A DNA stretch of 64,000 nucleotides, taken from assembly GCA_035578905.1 (NCBI GenBank), contig JAQJVL010000084.1, forward strand, positions 479,001 to 543,000. The letters run 5' to 3'. Below are positions 56,771 through 64,000 of this stretch, piece by piece. How positions within the stretch are numbered: the stretch's first letter is position 1; every line of letters begins with the position of its first letter. The notes beneath the pieces were generated by a model. That model was not told the DNA's origin and did not search any database. It was given only the letters and a program-made list of their open reading frames with translations. This stretch comes from Stictocephala bisonia. Taxonomy: Eukaryota > Arthropoda > Insecta > Hemiptera > Membracidae. The position numbers and the translations under genes are program-made.

Positions 56771-57565
56771 ATGAGTGTAGGATAAGTGTTGATGACCTGT
56801 GTAGTCCCGTTACTAACTGAGTTCAACTGTTCCTCAGAAAGGACCATTTGTTAATAACCCAATAGCCAGGACAACTAAGTGACATACAGCTTTACGTGGA
56901 ATCAGAAACACGTAGTATTGGTCTGATTTTCAGCTAACTGACAAGCTTCAATCTTAGTTCTCTCTCCTACACAATATCCGGACAATGAAATGAATTGAAT
57001 AACATGCTTTATTAATATATTTAGCCACATAAAATATAAACAAGTTCACTAAATATAATTACATAATATGGATAGTTAATACATTTTACATAGGCAATAG
57101 GATTCTTGTAACTTGTAGACTATACTATTTATTTAATATGTTTTTTTTTGCATTTATGGGACGTACCCACAGTGATTGGTACTCAAATAAATTACTAATC
57201 ATTAATATGATTATACATTAAACATATTGTAGTGTTAACTCCAGTGACAAGTTACCTTTAATTAACTAAACTAATTAACACATTTCTCTAAAAAACGACA
57301 GAACACCAAAGAAATTCCTCAGTACAAATAACATACACTCAATAATATACGGACACTGACTAACACCGAATATAGACACCCCAGATTTCACTAGTATCAT
57401 ATACCTTCTATTATATCTCAATTATATTATATAGATGTAATAGAAGCATATGCTAGTAGTGTCCAAGCCGATAAAAAACATCAAGTGGACGCAATGTCAA
57501 TTTTAAGAGGATCGAGTATACGCCTATTGCCTACAATCTCCACAACACTTTGTCCCCAAGTACTG
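56771..57565 (-). repeat. Family A copy, antisense, split by a LINE tail
   Basis: 57345-57565 in reverse matches the head half (GTACTTGGGGACAAAGTGTT, GGAGATTGTAGGC, GACACTACTAG) and 56771-56984 the tail half (ATTCCACGTAAAGCTGTA, CCTGGCTATTGGGTTATTAA). The halves are separated by the insertion at 56985-57343. The 73-codon ORF starting at 57485 partly overlaps this repeat and is not a gene. Confidence 0.75.
56985..57343 (-). mobile_element. LINE 3' fragment with 12-bp target duplication
   Basis: It is flanked by AATATCCGGACA (56973-56984) and AATATACGGACA (57344-57355), a 12-bp duplication with one mismatch. The minus strand ends AATAAAGCATG, then TTCAATTCATTTCATT, the same style of tail as the CR1-like LINE at 28890. 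Only 3' UTR-like sequence is present, so the copy is severely 5' truncated. Confidence 0.75.
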
Positions 57566-57779
57566 TCGAGGACTCACGAGTCTGGGAGCGAGGGTTGCAG
57601 GCGCCAGGGAAAGTTTAGGCCGAAATTCTTTGACACGGTGGTACCAGCCACTAGCCGTCACACAAATACTGCCCTGCCCCTTTACTCACGAGCGCGGAAG
57701 CTATAGAGCAGGTAAAGTCTAGGCCATTGCCCTCGGAAACAACTGTTCAGTCTTCTTGGTAATGCCTATTAACGGATCC

Positions 57780-58572
57780 TAATCTCCACAGATCTTTGGT
57801 TCTGTGTCAGTGTTCACGAAGTGAAGGTGGAACGAGTGAGTTAAGTTTGTTGAGTATGTAGCATTTGTATTGTGTTAATTGTTTTGGTTTAAATTTTTAA
57901 TGTGAAATGGAAGAGAGAATAAGTACAAGCAAAACCATCCACAGCGAAGGTAGGGAAATTGAGAGGAGAGTAATAGACAAATGTGACGTAGAATCAAGGA
58001 ATGATGTGCTAACCCATAATATTAAACAATCGAATTTGCGAATTCAAAATTACACTGGATTTTCTAAAACACCATCTCCAAAATTAGAAAAGGGGCCAGA
58101 CATGCTGGAGAAGAGCAGTTAAAAACTCCTGGTAAAAAAAGAAAACGCCTTGACTACAGAAATTGTAATATTGATTCTTTTGATAAGCGTGTTATAAGGG
58201 ATGTTATTAACAATTTTTATGTTGTTCAAAAACGAGTGCCAACCTGTGTAAAATTGTTAGTAGCATTTTGTGAATAAATAAACTTTCCTTGGGGTAGACA
58301 AACATTAAGGCGCGTACTCCACAGTATGGGTTTTAGGTGGAAGAAATGTATCTCATCTAGAAAATTATTATTAGAAAAGCCTAACATTGTCAACTGGCGC
58401 TGTAAATACTTGCAATCTATCAAGAAATACAGAGATGAAAAACGGAACATCATATATCTATCTAATAGACGAGACTTCTTGGGTGGATAACAACCTAACT
58501 TGGCATATAAAACTAACATAAATGTTGGCATAACGAAGACTTGAAAGTTGATGGTATTATAACTAACACGAG

Positions 58573-58575
<3 letters not shown>
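57780..58575 (+). pseudogene. Broken DDE transposase (Tc1/mariner-like)
   Basis: A short leader precedes ATG 57907 (MEERISTSKTIHSEGREIER). That frame stops at 58120. A shifted frame continues with KKRKRLDYRNCNIDSFDKR, VIRDVINNFYVV (helix-turn-helix region), a stop in AFCE*, then LRRVLHSMGFRWKK, NIVNWRCKYL and IKKYRDEKRNIIYL. A further shift gives DETSWVDNNLTWH, which carries the second acidic residue of the DDE triad. Another gives DGIITNTSS, at which point the frame runs into (TA)n and the LTR. The C-terminal third, with the last catalytic residue, is missing from the window. It could lie beyond 64000 if the LTR element simply interrupted it. This arrangement resembles DDE_3-type transposases common in hemipteran genomes. 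Confidence 0.75.

Positions 58576-58637
<62 letters not shown>
58576..58637 (+). repeat. (TA)n tract at the LTR insertion point
   Basis: 31 AT dinucleotides directly between the transposase remnant and the LTR start TGTAACGG. Confidence 0.95.
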
Positions 58638-58640
<3 letters not shown>

Positions 58641-58851
58641 AACGGTTCATTTATTTTAGGGGGTAAAAGTTTTTTTTATATTCCGTTAAATAAGTAATAT
58701 TGGGTTTCATATAGGGACACCGGCCAGCTGGTCCCTCCCCTCCCCGCTCCTACGCGGTAAGTAGGTCAGAGCGACGGTGAAAGTGGTTCAAGGCCAACGG
58801 ACCTCTGCAGCTGACCTAGTTTCTTTGTCGACCGAGGGGTGGGGGAGTACA

Positions 58852-58913
58852 ATAAATACCGGTTCTCGGAGGCACTCGTCAGTGCGACTGAGACTGCGAG
58901 AAGGGAAAGACAT
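58852..58913 (+). promoter_or_regulatory. LTR core promoter: TATA, initiator, DPE
   Basis: ATAAATA at 58852-58858, initiator TCAGT with its A at 58881, and AGACAT at 58908-58913, exactly +28 to +33. All three match arthropod core-promoter consensus positions. The same trio is intact in the 3' LTR (62651, 62680 and 62707). Having TATA and DPE together is unusual and suggests a strong RNA polymerase II start. Confidence 0.75.
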
Positions 58914-59181
58914 ACGCCGACGTTACACAGCGATACGAAATACAACTACGGTAAGGCTTATTTGACTACGACCAAATCAGTTAAAGAGTGGATTTGACCA
59001 AGCCCCTTTGTATAAGATACTTTTCGTTTCTAGTGCCGAAGCTCGGCAAAGGAGTTTATTTTCCCTCCCTTCGTTTATTTTGGACATTTATTTAATTTTA
59101 GATCATAGTTTGATCTAGTAGCATAATTATTATTTCAGGCTAGGGTAGCCAAGTTATTTTAGTTTAGATCGTAAATTAAAT

Positions 59182-60408
59182 AGCTCCGCTCTGCGTTATA
59201 GCACTGTGGGCTTAAACCGTTTTAAATTGTCAATTATCGTAAATTAAAAAGCTCCGCTCTGCGTTATAGCACTGTGGGCTAAACTTATATTTTAAAAGCT
59301 CCGCTCTGCGTTATAGCACTGTGGGCTTAAACCGTTTTAAATTGTCAATTATCGTAAATTAAATAGCTCCGCTCTGCGTTATAGCACTGTGGGCGTAAAC
59401 CGTTTTATTATCGTAAATTAAATAGCTCCGCTCTGCGTTATAGCACTGTGGGCTTAAACCCTTTTTACTTGTCAATTATCGTAAATTAAATAGCTCCGCT
59501 CTGCGTTATAGCACTGTGGGCTTAAACCGTTTTATTTGTCGATTATCGTAAACTAAACAGCTCCGCTCTGCGTTATAGCACTGTGGGCTTAAACCATTTT
59601 ATTATCGTAAATTAAATAGCTCCGCTCTGCGTTATAGCACTGTGGGCTAAACTTAACTTTTAGAAAGCTCCGCTCTGCGTTATAGCACTGTGGGCTAAAA
59701 CCGTTTTATTTGTCGATTAGCGTAAACTAAATAGCTCCGCTCTGCGTTATAGCACTGTGGGCTAAACTTAAATTTTAAAAGCTCCGCTCTGCGTTATAGC
59801 ACTGTGGGCTTAAACCGCTTTACTTGTAAATTATCGTAAATTAAATAGCTCCGCTCTGCGTTATAGCACTGTGGGCTTAAACCCTTTTTACTTGTCAATT
59901 ATCGTAAACTAAATAGCTCCGCTCTGCGTTATAGCACTGTGGGCTAAAACCGTTTTATTTGTCGATTAGCGTAAACTAAATAGCTCCGCTCTGCGTTATA
60001 GCACTGTGGGCTAAACTTAACTTTTGAAAGCTCCGCTCTGCGTTATAGCACTGTGGGCTTAAACCGTTTTATTTGCCGATTATCGTAAATCAAATAGCTC
60101 CACTCTGCGTTATAGCACTGTGGGCTAAACTTAAATTGTATAAGCTCCGCTCTGCGTTATAGCACTGTGGGCTTAAACCGTTTTACTTGTCAATTATCGT
60201 AACTTAAATAGCTCCGCTCTGCGTTATAGCACTGTGGGTTTAAACCGTTTTATTATCGAAAATAAATAGCTCCGCTCTGCGTTATAGCACTGTGGGCTAA
60301 ACTTAACTTTTAAAAAGCTCCGCTCTGCGTTATAGCACGGTGGGCTTAAACCGTTTTATTTGCCGATTAGCGTGAATTAAGTAGCTCCGCTCTGCGTTAT
60401 AGCACTGT
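59182..60408 (+). repeat. Minisatellite inside the 5' LTR, 21 copies
   Basis: A constant core, CTCCGCTCTGCGTTATAGCA plus CTGTGGGC, is joined by two kinds of spacer: a long one (TTAAACCGTTTTATTTGTC...CGTAAATTAAATAG) giving roughly 70-bp units and a short one (TAAACTTAAATTTTAAAAG) giving roughly 46-bp units. The 3' LTR has 13 copies. The last seven copies of each LTR correspond in order, including a private CACGGTGGG variant. Confidence 0.95.
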
Positions 60409-60711
60409 GGGCTAATTACGTTTCAACGCCGATTTAAGGGAGCAACGAGGCGAAACGACTCGAACCGGGAAAAGATTTTAGGTAGCTTAGGGTGGACGAT
60501 GATGAGAGGCCTGTGAGGGTGAATTGTTCACCTAGGCATTCGCTGAGTCCAATTCGTTCGAAGTGAATCCGGCACGTGTAGACTCGATTATCGAATCCTG
60601 GAATTACCTCCCTGAGGCATCCGGCGAATAAAGTCGAAAGGCGTTTTGTTAAGGGGAAATAAACGGCATTAGCAACTAAAATAGTCGACCCTGACGAAAC
60701 GACCTCACAAA

Positions 60712-60729
60712 TGGCGCCCGAACAGGGAC
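60712..60729 (+). other. Primer-binding site, lysine-tRNA type
   Basis: TGGCGCCCGAACAGGGAC begins two bases after the LTR end. This 18-mer is the well-known complement of the 3' end of a tRNA-Lys, used as minus-strand primer by many retroelements. Confidence 0.9.
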
Positions 60730-60857
60730 TCTGTTAAAAGAGTATGAAATACATCGTAAGGTGGTAAAATTTGACTTAAAGTGAAATTAATTCGAAAAAA
60801 TATTCCAAACACAAAATGAGATTGTTACGAAAATTTTTGAACTTGTAGCTTCGGCTC

Positions 60858-62357
60858 ATGTGGCCGATATTTTATGTTGGCTCACCACCAAAACAAAAAC
60901 AGGGAGCCCATAAACAGTCCGAAGGTACTGGTGCTACCAAAGTAAAGACAACACCAGCGGTTACCGTAGATACACCAACCGTTACTGCGAGCACTACCGG
61001 AAATCCTGAACTACAAGTAGTTACTCAGGCAGAGGCTGCCAGCTATGTAGTTTCTCCATCCGAAGGCGATCCACGAACTAGTTGGATATACAAACTAAAA
61101 CGAGAGGAATTACAGCGAGAGATGGAAAAATACGAACTGGACATCGATCAACCTCTTGAACAATTGAGAAAAACTTTTTCGAAGTTTTGGCGGGATATGT
61201 CCTGGAGAAAGGAAGCAGACTCAAACATGCAACGTGCAGATAAAGCGGAATCTATCCATCTCCAAGATAACGTATGTGTCGGACAAAGTGATGCTACTGA
61301 GATTGTAGGAAAGATTAAAGAAATGCTTAACCTACCACCAAATGCTAGTGGAGAGTCAATATGCAAGGCAATATTGGACTTAAGACTGCGTTCAATGGTA
61401 AATACAACTGGAGGAAATTTTGGAGAAATTCCGAAATCAGACAACCCATTTCCTTTGCATTATCGTACGGGAGGTGAAGTATATAGTACGACTACTCGAC
61501 CAACGGTATCGCTATCTAGACCGCGTGTCTCATCAGAGAGAGGGATACCATTAGAAGCTAATAAACCCGTTCTGGAATATTCTACACTCTGCAATATGGT
61601 CAGAAAGTGGAATATACGTTTTGATGGCCGTCGGGACCCAATATCCTTTCTAGAGCGACTAGAGGAGCTTGTGGAAGCATATGAGATTCACCAAGATGAC
61701 GTCTTAAAAGTACTCCCCGAACTATTTACAAGTACTGCACTGTTATGGTACCGAAATTGTAAGGATTCTTGGAACAATTATAAGGACTTTCGGCGAAGTT
61801 TTGAATTACAATTTCTCCCTCCGGGATACCAACGGAATTTGGACGAAGAAATTCGATGTCGCACGCAAGGTGAAGGTGAACCGTTCAAGAACTTTGTTAT
61901 ATCTCTCACCACACTGATGCGGAGAAAGGGAAATCTGTCACTTCAGGAACAATTGGACATTTTGTATTCCAACATGAAGCCGGAGTATAAGATCACGATG
62001 CAAAGGGATGATTTCTTCTCGTTAGAACAGATGCTTCAACAAGCGGAACACGTAGAGAGCTACATCCGAGAGCGAACTTTGTTCAGACCTCCACCACCAC
62101 CAGAGATGACTTTAGTTCCAGAGACGGCTTATCATCCACCCAAGAGAAGGGACAAACACTTCCGGAACAGCTTGTCGTCAGTTTCGAAGGAGATATCAAT
62201 CACCTCAAGAGAAGGGAATACGAGTTTTCATCCAAATTCAGGAAAACCACGAGATCGATGGACGCAGACACAACACTTCGTCACGACCAAATCTGATAAG
62301 GAGGCATTCTTCGTTTTGTTAGTTATCTCCGCTCTGCGTTATAGCACTGTGGGATGA
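60858..62357 (+). CDS. gag: LTR retrotransposon Gag, zinc knuckle absent
   Basis: 499 codons from the ATG at 60858. A short upstream ORF lies at 60814-60849. Residues 1-95 are polar and low-complexity. A charged helical region follows (about 75-110). Residues 245-397 form a Retrotrans_gag-type capsid domain (NMVRKWNIRFDG, DPISFLERLEELVEAY, LLWYRN, FRRSFELQFLPPGYQ, MLQQAEHVESYIRER). Gag proteins of this type assemble the cytoplasmic particle that packages element RNA. The usual CCHC zinc knuckle is missing. The final dozen residues (LVISALRYSTVG) are encoded by one stray copy of the LTR minisatellite core, so the original C-terminus was lost by a deletion that also removed pol. The frame is otherwise intact, which fits recent activity or trans-complementation. 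Confidence 0.88.
   Translation: MWPIFYVGSPPKQKQGAHKQSEGTGATKVKTTPAVTVDTPTVTASTTGNPELQVVTQAEAASYVVSPSEGDPRTSWIYKLKREELQREMEKYELDIDQPLEQLRKTFSKFWRDMSWRKEADSNMQRADKAESIHLQDNVCVGQSDATEIVGKIKEMLNLPPNASGESICKAILDLRLRSMVNTTGGNFGEIPKSDNPFPLHYRTGGEVYSTTTRPTVSLSRPRVSSERGIPLEANKPVLEYSTLCNMVRKWNIRFDGRRDPISFLERLEELVEAYEIHQDDVLKVLPELFTSTALLWYRNCKDSWNNYKDFRRSFELQFLPPGYQRNLDEEIRCRTQGEGEPFKNFVISLTTLMRRKGNLSLQEQLDILYSNMKPEYKITMQRDDFFSLEQMLQQAEHVESYIRERTLFRPPPPPEMTLVPETAYHPPKRRDKHFRNSLSSVSKEISITSREGNTSFHPNSGKPRDRWTQTQHFVTTKSDKEAFFVLLVISALRYSTVG
62327..62353 (+). repeat. Stray LTR-minisatellite core at the gag 3' end
   Basis: CTCCGCTCTGCGTTATAGCA followed by CTGTGGG, identical to the LTR repeat core, fused to gag and followed by only about 80 bp before the 3' LTR. 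A purine-rich AAGGGGAAGAG lies at 62378-62388 and may be a displaced polypurine tract. Confidence 0.9.
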
Positions 62358-62434
62358 CTAAGTATATTCGTTTTAAGGGGAAGAGTACGAAACATTTTTT
62401 TTACAATTTTTTTTTTCTGAAAGTCGGTAAGGTG

Positions 62435-64000
62435 TGTAACGGTTCATTTATTTTAGGGGGTAAAAGTTTTTTTTATATTCCGTTAAATAAGTAATATATT
62501 GGGTTTCATATAGGGACACCGGCCAGCTGGTCCCTCCCCTCCCCGCTCCTACGCGGTAAGTAGGTCAGAGCGACGGTGAAAGTGGTTCAAGGCCAACAGA
62601 CCACTGCAGCTGACCTAGTTTCTTTGTCGACCGAGGGGTGGGGGAGTACAATAAATACCGGTTCTCGGAGGCACTCGTCAGTGCGACTGAGACTGCGAGA
62701 AGGGAAAGACATACGCCGACGTTACACAGCGATACGAAATACAACTGCGGTAAGGCTTATTTGACTACGACCAAATCAGTTAAAGAGTGGATTTGATCAA
62801 GCCCCTTTGTATAAGATACTTTTCGTTTCTAGTGCCGCAGCTCGGCAAAGGAGTTTATTTTCCCTCCCTTCGTTTATTTTGGACATTTATTTAATTTTAG
62901 ATCATAGTTTGATCTAGTAGCATAATTATTATTTCAGGCTAGGGTAGCCAAGTTATTTTAGTTTAGATCGTAAATTAAATAGCTCCGCTCTGCGTTATAG
63001 CACTGTGGGCTTAAACCGTTTTAAATTGTCAATTATCGTAAATTAAATAGCTCCACTCTGCGTTATAGCACTGTGGGCTAAACTTAAATTTTAAAAGCTC
63101 CACTCTGCGTTATAGCACTGTGGGCTTAAACCGTTTTATTTGCTGATTAGCGTAAATTAAATAGCTCCACTTTGCGTTATAGCACTGTAGGCTAAACTTA
63201 AATTTTAAAAGCTCCGCTCTGCGTTATAGCATTGTGGGCTTAAACCGTTACGTGTCGATTATCGTAAATTAAATAGCTCCGCTCTGCGTTATAGCACTGT
63301 GGGCTAAACTTAACTTTTGAAAGCTCCGCTCTGCGTTATAGCACTGTGGGCTTAAACCGTTTTATTTGCCGATTATCGTAAATCAAATAGCTCCACTCTG
63401 CGTTAGAGCACTGTGGGCTAAACTTAAATTGTATAAGCTCCGCTCTGCGTTATAGCACTGTGGGCTTAAACCGTTTTACTTGTCAATTATCGTAACTTAA
63501 ATAGCTCCGCTCTGCGTTATAGCACTGTGGGCTTAAACCGTTTTATTATCGAAAATAAATAGCTCCGCTCTGCGTTATAGCACTGTGGGCTAAACTTAAC
63601 TTTTAAAAAGCTCCGCTCTGCGTTATAGCACGGTGGGCTTAAACCGTTTTATTTGCCGATTAGCGTGAATTAAGTAGCTCCGCTCTGCGTTATAGCACTG
63701 TGGGCTAATTACGTTTCAACGCCGATTTAAGGGAGCAACGAGGCGAAACGACTCGAACCGGGAAACGATTTTAGGTAGCTTAGGGTGGACGATGATGAGA
63801 GGCCTGTGAGGGTGAATTGTTCACCTAGACATTCGCTGAGTCCAATTCGTTCGAAGTGAATCCGGCACGTGTAGACTCGATTATCGAATCCTGGAATTAC
63901 CTCCCTGAGGCATCCGGCGAATAAAGTCGAAAGGCGTTTTGTTAAGGGGAAATAAACGGCATTAGCAACTAAAATAGTCGACCCTGACGAAACGACCTCA
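62435..64000 (+). repeat. 3' LTR (1566 bp to window edge)
   Basis: Begins TGTAACGG and aligns with the 5' LTR through to the equivalent of 60707, so probably only two bases lie outside the window. It carries 13 minisatellite copies instead of 21, and so is about 500 bp shorter. Core promoter and both AATAAA signals are conserved. Confidence 0.93.

Larger units (their letters stand above)
58638..60709 (+). repeat. 5' LTR (2072 bp)
   Basis: Starts TGTAACGG and ends CTCACA, so it has the TG...CA termini of LTRs. Parts: U3 with core promoter, a transcribed region dominated by the 21-copy minisatellite (59182-60408), then a unique segment with two AATAAA signals (60627 and 60658) before the end. 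The small ORF at 58777-58965 is also present in the 3' LTR and is a shadow. Confidence 0.92.
58638..64000 (+). mobile_element. Gag-only LTR retrotransposon, probably Ty3/Gypsy type
   Basis: 5' LTR 58638-60709, primer site 60712-60729, gag 60858-62357, then only about 77 bp to the 3' LTR at 62435, which runs to the window edge. No protease, reverse transcriptase, RNase H or integrase is encoded, so the element would need proteins in trans. Excluding the minisatellite I count about seven substitutions and one 2-bp indel between the LTRs over roughly 840 bp, suggesting a fairly recent insertion. The right-hand target duplication is outside the window. Confidence 0.9.

Noticed and set aside
57485..57706. 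73-codon plus-strand ORF
   Set aside because: Partly overlaps the antisense family A repeat at 57345-57565 and has no recognisable domain.

Overview
The window is nuclear DNA of an arthropod, most likely an insect. It is AT-rich, intron-bearing and dominated by repeats. A short (TTAGG)n tract, arthropod TCAGT-type initiators, jockey- and CR1-like LINEs, a Penelope-like element, tRNA-derived SINEs and a split gremlin gene all fit. Several repeat styles recall Hemiptera, but that is an impression, not a demonstration. No bacterial, organellar or viral genome is present.

Layout. 1-5180: low-complexity, possibly unpolished DNA, a SINE-like copy and one candidate first coding exon (2290-2340). 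5183-8765: a G-rich minisatellite, duplicated together with about 385 bp of flank; the same unit recurs in either orientation at 9.6, 10.0, 32.3, 34.6, 38.5 and 40.5 kb. 11469-16860: 113-bp satellite, about 48 copies. 16.9-24 kb: SINE, a fold-back element with a TTAGG core, a Penelope-like remnant (GIY-YIG) and a 67-bp tandem array. 24340-28925: nearly full-length but broken CR1-like LINE. 29-35 kb: SINEs, a second fold-back element and a LINE tail.

35930-43164 holds the one confidently recognised host gene: a three-exon gremlin/DAN-family BMP antagonist of 210 aa with all nine cysteines of the knot domain. Its introns carry two antisense LINE remnants, GA repeats, minisatellite units, a SINE and a possible two-exon antisense gene end (42270-42570).

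44.7-52 kb: an 8-bp-repeat tRNA-like sequence, a compound TA/GA microsatellite of about 1 kb and a 72-bp tandem array of about 62 copies that is open in several frames. 52-57 kb: mostly plain AT-rich DNA, a 650-bp inverted-repeat element and a SINE-like copy split by a LINE tail with a 12-bp target duplication. 57.8-64 kb: a broken DDE transposase, followed by a (TA)n tract and an LTR retrotransposon. That element has two long LTRs, a lysine-tRNA-type primer site and a gag ORF but no pol, and its LTRs contain their own minisatellite. The window ends within about 2 bp of the end of the second LTR.

The genes do not form a pathway. The architecture is a developmental signalling gene embedded in nested mobile and tandem DNA.
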